Of a stretch of DNA of 64,000 nucleotides, positions 23,881-33,306 are shown piece after piece. The position numbers and the translations under genes are program-made. Numbering within the stretch: the first letter of the stretch is position 1; every line of letters begins with the position of its first letter. The notes under the pieces are model-generated. The model was given only the letters and a program-made list of their open reading frames with translations, made no database searches and was not told where the DNA came from. The DNA is from Amphimedon queenslandica (lineage: Eukaryota; Porifera; Demospongiae; Haplosclerida; Niphatidae), in the NCBI RefSeq assembly GCF_000090795.2, contig NW_003546260.1:476528-540527 (forward strand). The letters are read 5' to 3'.

Positions 23881-24374
23881 TAACCCGGGCATGCTCAGGC
23901 CTGGAACTGCCTATGACTACTCCTGTGGTGAACTTAGTTAAAAGTCTGCTGTACAATGAACCAGTAAACACCAAAGGATTACGTTGGGGGAAAAACACGA
24001 AGTTGATGCTGAGTCCAGTTACACACTATACTTGTCACGCCTTAATTATCGCAATATTGACGTCCATTGAAGTGGACTGTTTATATATCTTCAGGATCCT
24101 TGTTTAGCATGCAGTCCAAATGGTTTAGTGGATTACATTGACACTGATAGACATCAACATTCAGGCCTTGTTCAGTACAAATGCCCATTTACCTTGGCTG
24201 ACCAGAAATTATCTCCCATGGAAGGATGCTCCAACTGGGCCTTTTACAGCACACTGGTTGACAACACTCCAAGTTTGAAAACCTCTCATTCATACTACTA
24301 TCAGATACAAGGTGCCATGGAAATTACTGGACGTCAGTGGTGCGATTTCGTCATGTGGACACCCTCAGGAACAT

Positions 24375-24936
24375 TAGTCTGGCCACCCAGACCCAACCCC
24401 TGCAGGAGAAGGGTCTGGTACAATGCTTAACAAGACTTTGTGCAGCCGTCAGAAATCCGACGTGACCAATCAAGATTCAATTTGTCATAATGATGTCATT
24501 ATTTTAATAAATATTCATTGTAGTTATTTTTAATTATAAAAATGGCATGTTGTACTGAAATATCAAGGCACTGACTGTGGAAACCAGGCCATAAGAATAT
24601 CTCTAGACACACTAACTAGGGTTTCTGTCCTGCCTAGTCTTAGTTGGGAACTTATTCTCTCGATGGTTTGAGGCAAGAAATGTTGAAATGATGGAACACG
24701 ATTCGGACTCATGTTAAGCAAGTCATTTTGTTCCTCTTTTAGCGGCAAATAGCTCATTCTCCTGAGAACTTTGACCATAGCACTCAAAAGCATCCTTTAT
24801 TATCATTAACACGTGCTTTTAACTATTATTAAAATTAATAAATAACTACATTTCTTGGCTTCCTTCTGCACAAAGTCTTGTTAAGCATTGTACCAGACCC
24901 TTCTCCCGCAGGGGTTGGGTCTGGGTGGCCAGACTA
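24375..24936. mobile_element. MITE with 9-bp duplication and Academ-like ends, 562 bp
   Basis: The ends are TAGTCTGGCCACCCAGAC and its complement. Inverted repeats extend about 70 bp with about one mismatch. The 9-bp duplication CAGGAACAT is perfect (24366-24374 and 24937-24945). The subterminal GAGAAGGGTCTGGTACAA resembles GAGAAGGGCCTGGTACAA in the 51,423-59,521 element, so the two are probably one superfamily. No coding capacity is recognised. It sits in frame-critical sequence of the YqaJ gene. Confidence 0.88.
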
Positions 24937-25688
24937 CAGGAACATCTGTTCAACGTATTACAGCTGACAATAAATTTTGGAAAGAAATATATGACAAGCT
25001 AAAGGACTTTTACTACCAGGCTATTGTACCAGAATTAGCATTGCCTCGACATCCAAGCAAGCCACCAATTCGTGTACCTTTCCTTGCTGAAGACTAGCTA
25101 CCTTGATGTACCATGCTTTCATTTACCACACCCATTTTAAAAATACTTTTTTATTTCTAATTCTAATTAAGTCTATAATAATAGTTCAGAAACATGGCCA
25201 CCACTTACATTTTGTTCTAACTCCTTTTTAAGGAGCAGAACCTACCTATTCCGGTTAGTTAGATTATTTCTAAAGAGAAAGTATTCTTCCTAAGAAACGT
25301 ATAGAACATTTTATCCAATTTTCTCCAATTTTCTCCTCCATGACTGCATTTACAGCTAACTCTATAACCTCGGTTTGGTAGTTTATCAAGAACTAAAAAA
25401 CTTAATGTACAAATTGCTTTGTATGTTTATAGATCAAGAAAATTTAACTTCATTTAATTAACTTGAAGGCTCTTCTATGAAGTATGTTGTCACAAAATGC
25501 ATCAAAGCAACAAAGTGCATCTTCAATTTTTTTCTTGTTACACCTTTAATATCAGTCTCACTGATTTTTTACACAATGATAATGATGAGATCTGTCAATA
25601 AAAGAAGTTTAACACTCTAGTAATTTTGCTATAAATGATTTGAAAGTATATAAATAATTAATGAGAATTACATACCCCGCCCCCTTAA

Positions 25689-26262
25689 TACCTTCTCTTA
25701 GCTGGAAACCTCCACTTCAGTATTGCAGTTGATTCCAAGCATAGCTAGGTAAAAAATAAATTGCTTCTTCCAGAGCTGCAGATTTGAGCATGCGCGCCCA
25801 CACCCAAATTTTTAACCACATGCTTCTTTGATTAACAAAATGGTGGCATGCAGCTGAGATGGTATGATCTAGGCTAGTAGTCAGAGTATCACTTTTTTCC
25901 TTTCTTGGAGAATAATTTGATGGGACATGGACCTGCGCATAGACAGGTGGAGTAGATTGGTGTAAGAATTATTTTTGTAGCATCAACTGATACTGGGATA
26001 CACACTGACAACTGGATTGACAGGACTTGATGATGATAATAATAAAAAAGGGTGGCTAAACAAAACGGCTGGTTTGCTGATTTTTGGATTTCCTTTTAGA
26101 CAATGTCTAGAGTCATGGTAGTGGTACGATTGGAGTCCTCTAAGAAGTCTGGTAAGCATAGGAGCTTGTTTTCCTGGTATAGCAAGGCTGCAAAAGTCGT
26201 GGCAGCCATTTTGTTTGGGGTGAATCCTACTTAGTAACGCTGCCACGTTACTAATATTAAAT
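25689..26262. repeat. Dispersed repeat R1, copy B, right part
   Basis: It aligns with 14370-14965 of copy A, from the AGCTGGAAACCTCCACT block to GTAACGCTGCCACGTTACTAATA at the end. The copy was split by the Kolobok/Mutator-like insertion. Confidence 0.78.
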
Positions 26263-26386
26263 GGATTTAAGGGTGTTGGAATAACTGATTACGGTATGTT
26301 AATTTTTCATTTTAATCAAACTAATTTTGTTTTGAATAAATAATCAATTTTATTACAATTATAATTTGGGAAACAATGTAAAATGT

Positions 26387-27365
26387 TCATTTAATTCTGA
26401 GGCAAGTAGCAAGATGATCTCTCATTTTCTCTTGAGTAAAAGTTATTTTGCTAGGGTCTTGACTGAAAGCAATAGCAATTAGAGCTGCAGTAGAAAACAG
26501 TCCACATTCTGTTCCACCAACTTGCTTCTGAAAAGTCTTCATCTCAACATAGGCGGCGGCAGGATTTGAAAAGCGGTCAGGCAGAAAATGGTGCGCGAAG
26601 CGTGCTGCAATTTTGACCACACCCACTTTTTGGTGCCTATTTTGGGCATATATTCAAAGCATGCATACAATATGATAAAGCATAAAATGCGCCTAAAAGG
26701 CCCCCCATCTTATCTGTAAAGCTCTATCCAACCTGTAAAATGCTAGTCCTGGTTCTCCTGGAAGGCTTGTTGACAAAGGAAAGCAGAAAAGTCTGTCTCT
26801 TGCTAGCCATGGTAATTATTCATGACTAAAAATGGTGTCATTAATTAAATTTTCATTTCCGGTCAAAATTTTTGGTCGGGCATTGCCCGTCCATGCCCGA
26901 CCCTGCCACCGCCTATGCATCTCAATATTAATGGGATTGATCTGAAACAATTTACAAACTACTTGTTTTGTTTCTTCATCAAGGTGACTCAACACAGAAT
27001 CATAAATATTAACTTTGTTTCCACAACCAACACTTGATGCCAATATCCAATGGTTTTCTCGACTATTGATGATTTGAAGACAATTACGACAATCAGTTGC
27101 ATCAAGGCTAACCACCTGCCTCCTTCCCTGTAGAAGTGTTGACTGTAATCCTCTCAAGTCAGGGAACTGGTTCTTCAATATACCTTGTGCTAAATGCATG
27201 TGTTTGTCGGACAGTTTCTCACCTCTCAACACACTTGTAATTAAATCACAGCCCACAGGTTTTTCACTAGGTGACTCTGAACTAACATCTGGCTTAATAT
27301 CAATTCTTCGTCTTTTACTTATAGGTTCTGCAATGGGTGAATCAGGAACAGATATCATTGCCTTT
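26387..27365 (-). pseudogene. C48 (Ulp1/SENP-like) cysteine peptidase domain protein, split by a MITE
   Basis: This is a TE-associated or host-derived cysteine peptidase of the Ulp1 fold. The minus strand from 27358 reads MISVPDSPIAEPISKRRRID (a basic NLS-like patch), LAQGILKNQFPDLRGLQ, then catalytic His in NHWILASS (about 27060). The Asp follows in NIYDSVLSH (about 27005), and Gln and Cys lie in TFQKQVGGTECGLFSTAALIA (about 26540-26470). The end is HLATCLRIK and stop at 26387. All residues of the His-Asp-Gln-Cys set are visible. A 370-bp hAT MITE at 26548-26917 interrupts it; taking that out with one CATCTCAA copy gives NIEMKTFQKQ in frame. The N-terminus probably continues upstream past a second MITE at 27436. 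Which element, if any, owned this gene is not clear. C48 peptidases are known in several animal TE families. Confidence 0.7.
26548..26917. mobile_element. hAT-type MITE, 370 bp, in peptidase gene
   Basis: It has a perfect 8-bp duplication CATCTCAA (26540-26547 and 26918-26925). Ends are CATAGGCGGCGGCAGG and the complement of CATAGGCGGTGGCAGG. It contains GTGCGCGAAGCGTGCTGC, a motif that recurs at 20555, 28278 and 56287. Ends and duplication length fit hAT. Confidence 0.88.
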
Positions 27366-27435
27366 TTTTACGTCCTCTGCTTTCAAAAGACCCTTTTCCT
27401 ATCCATCAACACATACACACATGGAACGTCTAACC

Positions 27436-28098
27436 CAGTGGCGGAGCCAGAAATTTAGCATTGTGTGGGCACTCAGTGTCAATTGTGTGATTAATATAAT
27501 AGTATTATATTTATCATGAATGATGCTTTTAATGAAGTAATGCATTCTTGCTGAAGTAATCAATCAATCAATGATACTAATAAATCTACTGTAATACAAC
27601 CATCATAGTTTTTTCCATTCAAGAAAAAACAATATGGCAATTGTTATTTACAGAGGCAAAATCACTAATTCATCATAATCTACTTTTTAATTGACAAAAT
27701 AGCCAAGTCACACAAGCGACCCTCCCCTATGGTAATCCTTAGTCTAGTTTTTATTCTTTCAAGGGATAAGAAACACTCACACTCAGCACTTGTCACAGCA
27801 ATTGTGAGGGCAATTTGAACTGTCTCAGACATTTTGATATAATGGCAAACAGGAGTGAAAATACCAGCCCAGCTGCATCGTACTGTCTAGAGTTGCTGAC
27901 AGTAGCAATTACTTGGGAAAACAAAGCAACTTCTATTTCTAGTGTGGCTATATCTATCCCATTTATGAGAGAAAAGGGAATACATGAGAGAAAAGTATAA
28001 ACATAAATTAATTTATTGCAATAAATGTAATTACAACTTTTTCACAAACTCAATGGGTGGGCCTGGCCCTGCCAGGCCCATCCTTAGCTCCGCCACTG
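27436..28098. mobile_element. hAT-type MITE, 663 bp
   Basis: It has a perfect 8-bp duplication GTCTAACC (27428-27435 and 28099-28106). Ends are CAGTGGCGGAGC and GCTCCGCCACTG. A GGCCTGGCC palindrome sits near the right end. Short ORFs inside are not recognised. It is likely a non-autonomous relative of DUF4371-type hATs, because such G-rich CAGTGGCG ends are common there. Confidence 0.88.
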
Positions 28099-28240
28099 GT
28101 CTAACCCACCTTGAGACAAGTCTTGAATAGCATCTATGACCAATTATTCTACATTTAATAGTCCCACCATGCCTTAAAAATAAAAAGAACATAGAGGACA
28201 CTTTTTTGGGAGCGTGGCCAAATATATCTTTGATTACAGC

Positions 28241-28489
28241 CAGGGGCGTACCCAGGATTTAGAGGAGGAGGGTGCTAATGGTGCACAAAGTGTGCCGCTA
28301 TTTTGGCCACACCTCTTTTTACAGTGCTAAAGTAGTGTTTTCCGCCATTTTTGAAGATTATTTGTTAATAATAGGCAGGGTCACGGTAATTTTGGGCACT
28401 GCGGCGCTTCCTGTTGCCGTGGAAACAGATGAAATTGAGGCTAAAATGATTGCCAAGTATGTTGAAGAACTTTTTTAAGACACTTAGCA
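28241..28489. mobile_element. hAT-like terminal fragment
   Basis: It begins CAGGGGCGTACCCAGGATTT, a hAT-style end, and carries the GTGCACAAAGTGTGCCGC variant of a recurring subterminal motif followed by TTTGGCCACACC. A short open frame ends EIEAKMIAKYVEELF. A 415-bp MITE interrupts it at 28490. The other end was not found; 28913-29221 has a weak Ser/Glu-rich minus-strand track and nothing else. Confidence 0.5.
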
Positions 28490-28904
28490 GGAGAGTTGGG
28501 TGATATATCGATTCTTTATCGGTATAAACAATATTTTACGGAATTGATTTGAATCATTATGGAACTTTTTATGCAATTTTCATCAATCTATTGACCACGT
28601 CTATTTATTAAGGTTAAATAACTAATTTTAATGAGTAATTGCACTGTTGAACTGCAAGAAAGAAGCAACCGACCAGTTGTTAGCTCAGCCTACCTCAATA
28701 AGAAGAGAACCAAGCTCAAGAGCATGAAAATTATCTTTTCTCTTGACAAGTACGCTATATTTGTACCAAAATCATAAGCCACACCCTTGACACACCTCAA
28801 AATGAAGGTGTGGTTATAGTATCGTTAATAATCAATATTTCCTGAAAAAGTCCATTATCGATTGTTATCAAAAATTAAGAAAATTGCCCATATTGCCCAT
28901 CACT
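28490..28904. mobile_element. hAT-like MITE, 415 bp
   Basis: It has an 8-bp duplication ACTTAGCA (28482-28489 and 28905-28912). The ends are only roughly inverted: GTTGGGTGATATATCGAT on the left, and complement of GATGGGCAATATGGGC on the right. ATCGATAA-type motifs lie subterminally. The duplication is perfect, so the boundaries are good although the TIR is poor. Confidence 0.72.
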
Positions 28905-29221
28905 ACTTAGCAGTGATATGAGACACCACAGCCTAAAGTATTCTACTATGATCAGCTTCTTGGCTTGATGAAGCAGACGGACTGGCGGCCTATGATTATA
29001 TCTACAGTGAATAACTTAAATAGCTAATAGAATAGATGACTAACCTTTCATCTTCAGAATCAGAGGGTGAGGAAACAACTGTTACCTCGCTAGAGCTAGA
29101 ACCTTGCATAAGAGCGAGCCTTAATGATTGTTAATTGCTGTACATGGGGGGTCACCTAATTATATGCATGTTCATGACTCCATTTGATCTGAATCCATGA
29201 TTTATAGCCCGTATATTCTAT

Positions 29222-29918
29222 ACTATATCCCAGTTGAGTTTGGGACAAGAAAAACTGGAATAACTTTTTATAGGAATGTGAGATAAGAATGAAACTTTCA
29301 CAGGTTCTTAGTTACCAAGTCCATCAAAATCTGTGAAATCTTGGGTCAACCCTGAGAACTGGTTTCTCCCAATAAACTGTATGGCATACCAAAGCTAACC
29401 ACAATGACGTTTTTAACGACCTGGGGGCGTAGCCCCCAGGTCGTTCCTATAATTGAATTCACCCACGTGCGATGTTTGTATATATATATATATATTTGTA
29501 TGTCCACAATTACATTTCTTCTATACATGTTGTATTGGAGAAATAACAAGCCTTAGCAACACCCGCCCACGCTCCTTTACGTGAGTGGGTGTGGTCACGG
29601 CAAACAAAATGGCGGCTTACACAAGGGACAAAGTTAAGAGCTTTGTAACAGCAAGAAAGCATAGAGATACTGTCTAAAGACTTCTCTAGAAGCATTATAA
29701 GGTAGAAAGAACCTCTATAAGTCTTAATAGTGACCAAGTTGTACTTGCAAGTTGGTGAAATCAATTATAGGAATATTTTTTACCCTGTTACGCTTGTTTA
29801 TGATGTCATAGTTTACATAAGCGCATGTGGTCGAGCGCCCAAACTGATAATTTTTCTTTTAGAAAGCTAACAGCAAGATCTTCTGATAATAATGACCTTT
29901 GTGAAGACTAGTTGACTC
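29222..29918 (+). repeat. Dispersed repeat R3, copy 1 (left part)
   Basis: It matches the minus strand of 60590-60880: GAAAAACTGGAATAACTTTT, GGCATACCAAAG, ACAATGACGT, ATGATGTCATA and GAAAGCTAACAG occur in the same order. It is interrupted by an insert at about 29412-29796 that is absent from copy 2, and again by a hAT at 29919. It resumes at 32328. Confidence 0.7.
29412..29796. mobile_element. Insert in R3 with perfect 14-bp hairpin (family R4)
   Basis: The limits are inferred from the uninterrupted R3 copy near 60700. Near the left end AACGACCTGGGGGC and its exact complement (29415-29445) form a hairpin with loop GTA. A second pair, CCTATAATTGA / TCAATTATAGG, lies near each end. A (TA)n run is at about 29473-29494. 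The segment GTGTGGTCAC...AAAATGGCGGC...ACTTCTCTAG resembles 33522-33640. Confidence 0.55.
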
Positions 29919-32327
29919 TAGGGCTATACGATATTACGATATTTAGTAATAGTTCGATATTCAAATCATGACGATTTGGTATTCCTGTTTGCATAAACAC
30001 ATTATTGATAATCATTTCCATAATATCAAATACACGCGGTATTTTATTATTTGCAAATGCGCAGGTAATCAATAACACGGTATTTGATATAATTGGTTTG
30101 GTCTTATCTCGTGATCGACATTGACTTTATTGAGTATGGCAAACGAATACCAGGTCACCAATACAATCAGTGAAGAATGTGATATTGAAGAAGCTATTCT
30201 GAAAGAATTGATACCGAGACCTGGAGCGAAGAGTGATTTGTGGAAGTATTTTGGGCTTAAGCCAGACTCACATGGGAACTTGGCACAGAACAGTCCTGAT
30301 GTGTACTGTAAAGTCTGTTGAAGGAAGGTACAGGTATTGAATGGAAATACTTCTAACCGGAAGGCTCATCTAAAGAACAACCACAAGACAGCACATTCCC
30401 AGTTACAGCAAATGAAAAAAGCTATTGTTGTCTCGTCTTCCAGCCCGTCCGTGACGTCTGCTGTGGCAGAACCAACAATCTGCCACCAGCCAACTATAAC
30501 TTCCTCGATTACCTAGAGTGAACCATACAGTCGTTGAAGTAAGAGGCACAAAGAAATCAACGCAGCTGTTGCTTTTTTATCTGTAAAGATGGTGTACCTA
30601 TCTATTTTGTTAAAAACAGGATTCAAGTCGCTAATGAAGGTAATTACAGTAGATATGAGATTCCTAGTTGACTACATTTTTCAAGATCTGTTATTCCCGA
30701 TTTGTATGCTACCACAAAGCAAGTAGTAGCCAAAAAAATTGCTTGTGCTATTTTTTTGCTGCCACAACTGATATTTGGTCTAGCATAGGTTTAACTCCTT
30801 ACTTGAGCTTCACACTGCACTGTATTGACAATGATTGGAATCTCAACTCATTGGCACTTGCAGCTCATTTTCTGCCTGAAGATCACACGGCAGGTATCCT
30901 GGTGGATGCCCTACAGTAAACAATGAGTGAGTGGAGCTTGACAGTAGACAATCTTGTGTGCCTAACAACAGATAGGGGCAGCAATATAGTTTCAGCTGCC
31001 AGAAAGCTAAGGTGGGCTCAGTTATCTTGTTTTGGCCATAACTTTGATCTGGCCATTGCAAAAGCTGTTTCTAAGGATAAGAGATGCGACAGAGCTCTAG
31101 CAGTTGCCAAAAGGATTGTTAGTTCATTTTCATGTAGCTGGAAAAGGAGAAGAGAGCTAACAAGAGCTCAAGCAAACTTAAATATACCACTGCATACTCT
31201 TATCTCTGTAAGTCATATTAATATTACTTGTACATGTATAGTGTACTGATGACTAAAATTAATTTTTATTATAATATAGGACTGCAAAACCAGATGGGGT
31301 TCCATGCAGAAAATGGTAGAATGAATTTTAAAGCAAGAGCAGGCTATTAGGGTTGTCTTGAGTGCCGATAGAAAAGCCACTAATGTCCTCCAAACATGAC
31401 AAGATATAGTTGTTCTTTCTGCTATCAATGGTGCTCTTTTACCACTTGCTGAGTTCACTGATGTCATGTCCGGTGAACAATATGTAACCATTTCTGCTGT
31501 TTTGCCAATTGTAAATCTCCTCAAAACATCTGTCCTAAAGGAAAGCTCAAGTGATAAGGCATTAACGAATGAAATTTTGTTCGAATATAGTAACTTACCT
31601 TTCCAATAGAAACCAAGAAGATGATCTTCACCTATTAGAAGTAGCCTGTTTGCTTGATCTAGATTTAAGGATAAATTCATTAGCATTATTGAAGATATAA
31701 CAGAGATAATTGTTTCTAACATTGTTATTCTTTCTTCCCTCTCCGCGTCTCCAACCTTAGCCACTTCATCTTGTGCCAGTCACCATCCCAGTAGTCCTTC
31801 CGCTCTGGAGACCCTCCACCTGCAAAGAAACAAAAAGATCACTAGAAAGTGTACTAAAATCAAGTGAGACTGAAAGTGTTTTACCTGCCACCAGCTGTAC
31901 ACCAGAGCAAAAAGTCAGAAGTGAAATTGAGACGTACATGGCTCTGGAAAAGCTTGATGAAGAACAAGATCCTCTTGTTTGGTGAAGAATGCATGAGATG
32001 GCATTTCCTGTTCTGGGTAATATAGCAAAGAAGTATTTATGTGCTCCTACAACCAGTACTTGTTCAGAGAAGGTTTTCAGGAAGGGAGAACGTATTGTAA
32101 CACCATTCAGAGCTTAGCTTAAGCCAGATACTGTTGAAATGTTAATTTTTTTATCTGTGAACCTGTGAACTTTTTCTTTTAATTGAAGGATTACACTTAA
32201 TTTCATGTTATTTGAAGTTTCTCAATTAAAGTTAAAGGATTTGTCAAAATAGTACTATATTAGTAATATTGAGGTATTTTAAAATATAGTGTTAAGGTAT
32301 ATTTTTCACCAATTTTGTACGGCCCTA
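29919..32327 (+). mobile_element. ZBED-type hAT transposon, 2,409 bp
   Basis: Ends are TAGGGCTATACGA and the complement of TAGGGCCGTACAA. The 8-bp duplication is GTTGACTC on the left and TTTGACTC on the right (7 of 8), at 29911-29918 and 32328-32335. Repeat R3 flanks it on both sides, and the R3 copy at 60.6 kb shows the empty site. It contains one decayed transposase gene. Confidence 0.88.
30136..32168 (+). pseudogene. ZBED-type hAT transposase, degraded
   Basis: The ATG at 30136 gives MANEYQVTNTISEECD. The BED finger covers SDLWKYFGLKPDSHG, VYCKVC and SNRKAHLKNNHKTAH, with a stop just after KVC. The RNase-H-like core has FFAATTDIWSSIGLTPYLSFTLHCIDNDW, AAHFLPEDHTAGILVDAL (about 30745-30920), LTTDRGSNIVSAARK and LSCFGHNFDLAIAKAVS (about 30960-31070). 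CKTRWGSM follows at about 31284. The hAT dimerisation domain is SEIETYMALEKLDEEQDPLVW (about 31919-31983), then FPVLGNIAKKYLCAPTTSTCSEKVF, LKPDTVEMLIFLSVNL and stop at 32168. About six stops or frame changes break it. TIR identity suggests moderate age. Confidence 0.82.
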
Positions 32328-32400
32328 TTTGACTCCAGCAGCTATTGTACTGTTTATCAGCAACAGCAAGATTGTTCTAAGAGTGAAACAACACAGCCGC
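32328..32400 (+). repeat. Dispersed repeat R3, copy 1 (right part)
   Basis: TATTGTACTGTTTATCAG and GCAAGATTG align with the continuation of R3 copy 2 (minus strand of about 60550-60590), so the hAT lies inside R3. The following 32400-32530 shows nothing recognisable. Confidence 0.6.
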
Positions 32401-32529
32401 CATTCTTCTATGAATATCATTGTAATACATCATTTTGTGATGTAGCTACATTTTTCAAATTCCATGCAGCTGCTTCCACTTTCGTCCTAAACTGAATGAG
32501 GATATAGTATGTTTAAAGGAAAAAGGAAG

Positions 32530-32923
32530 CAATTTTTTTATCTAGCCATGCTTGGATTAACTGCAATACTTAGTGGAGATTCCAGGCTTCTAGTTCCAGC
32601 TAAGAGAAGGTATTTAGTCTTGGATATCATGGTTTTATTATGTGTGAACAATAAATTGTATCTTTAATAACACAAACAATAATTACTTCATGTTATACAA
32701 TGCAAATATACAATTTTTATTATACAAATGTTATTAATTCATGCTTCTTGAATGAGGATTTGTGTCAGGATTATTGTTATATTATACTTCACTACACACT
32801 GATCAGTATAGAATTCCTTTGGCATAATTATTCACCACAGTATCAAGTGACACCATCTGAAAAAATATATTGAAAATGTTATCAACACAAACAAGAACAT
32901 AAAAAAATTTAAAAACAAGATGG
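32530..32923 (-). repeat. Dispersed repeat R1, copy C (inverted, partial)
   Basis: Read on the minus strand it shows TTCTCTTAGCTGGAA, the AATCCAAGCATGGCTAG block and, nearer FB1, CTTGTTTTTAAATTTTTTTA and TGTTCTTGTTTGTGTTGA as in copies A and B. It ends beside FB1 copy 3, the same neighbour relation as in the other copies. Confidence 0.65.
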
Positions 32924-33087
32924 AGTAGGATTCTAGAGCAAATTCGTTAAAAAGTAACAGAAACAAGGACAAGTAGGATTTCGAACAACCAATGAAAATA
33001 TGAAATGAAAATCCTACTCTTGTGGCACAAATTCTACTCTACATTGCAAGGTGATCTGTAATTTCTTATGTGATAATAATATTAAAG
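32924..33087. repeat. Fold-back MITE FB1, copy 3, left arm
   Basis: It starts AGTAGGATTCTAGAGC like the other copies and proceeds to TTGCAAGGTGAT. The right arm lies at 40498-40620, because a second MITE containing a BEL/Pao fossil was inserted between the arms. Confidence 0.78.
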
Positions 33088-33306
33088 TCCTTTCTACATT
33101 GTCCACTTGGATCCAGAATTGTAACCTACTAAAATAGAATCCTCTTTGGTTGTGTTCACACTAAGCTACTTTGAAAGAATTAAAATTGAATTAAACTGCA
33201 TTGGCTTCTACACGTTATGAATATTTAATTAAGATCAACCCACTTCAATCCACCTCTAGATGTGGATTGACTGGATCTAGCTTCAATCCCGATTCAAGAC
33301 AAATGT

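Larger units (their letters stand above)
20242..25097 (+). pseudogene. YqaJ-type nuclease of TTAA element, in three pieces
   Basis: This is an alkaline-exonuclease-like (YqaJ) domain following the transposase. Piece 1 (20242 to about 20535) has LWFRQRQLQLTASNFEKVARRRS. Piece 2 (about 23880-24374) has TPVVNLVKSLLYNEPVNTKGLRWGK, SPNGLVDYI, GLVQYKCP, YYYQIQGAMEITGRQWCDFVMWTPSGT. Piece 3 (24937-25097) is SVQRITADNKFWKEI to VPFLAED and stop; pieces 2 and 3 join in frame when the MITE and one duplication copy are removed. The catalytic Asp of SPDG is Asn here, and the Glu before x-Lys-Cys-Pro is Gln, so this nuclease would be dead even without the insertions. The YqaJ in the ISL2EU-like element keeps both residues. 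Confidence 0.72.
17974..25684. mobile_element. Kolobok/Mutator-like DNA transposon, 7,711 bp incl. nested inserts
   Basis: It is flanked by TTAA on both sides (17970-17973 and 25685-25688) with short inverted ends GGGGGCGGG/CCCGCCCCC. Repeat R1 supplies the outside sequence and an uninterrupted paralogue (14350-14390), which confirms both boundaries. It encodes a Mutator-like transposase (18.1-20.06 kb) and a YqaJ nuclease (20.2-25.1 kb). A TTAA duplication and G-rich ends are known for Kolobok, whereas classic MuDR makes 8-11 bp duplications. I therefore favour Kolobok by the ends, although the transposase domain is one commonly labelled Mutator-like. It is inactive: it is split by a DUF4371 hAT (about 20.54-23.88 kb) and a 562-bp MITE (24,375-24,936), and carries frame breaks. 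Confidence 0.75.

Noticed and set aside
26387-27365. C48-like peptidase as evidence of a Polinton/Maverick
   Set aside because: Polintons carry an adenovirus-type protease, but no DNA polymerase B, packaging ATPase, capsid protein or integrase is seen nearby. The peptidase alone does not support it.
29473-29494. (TA)n run as a regulatory site
   Set aside because: A simple microsatellite inside an insert, with nothing else to support function.
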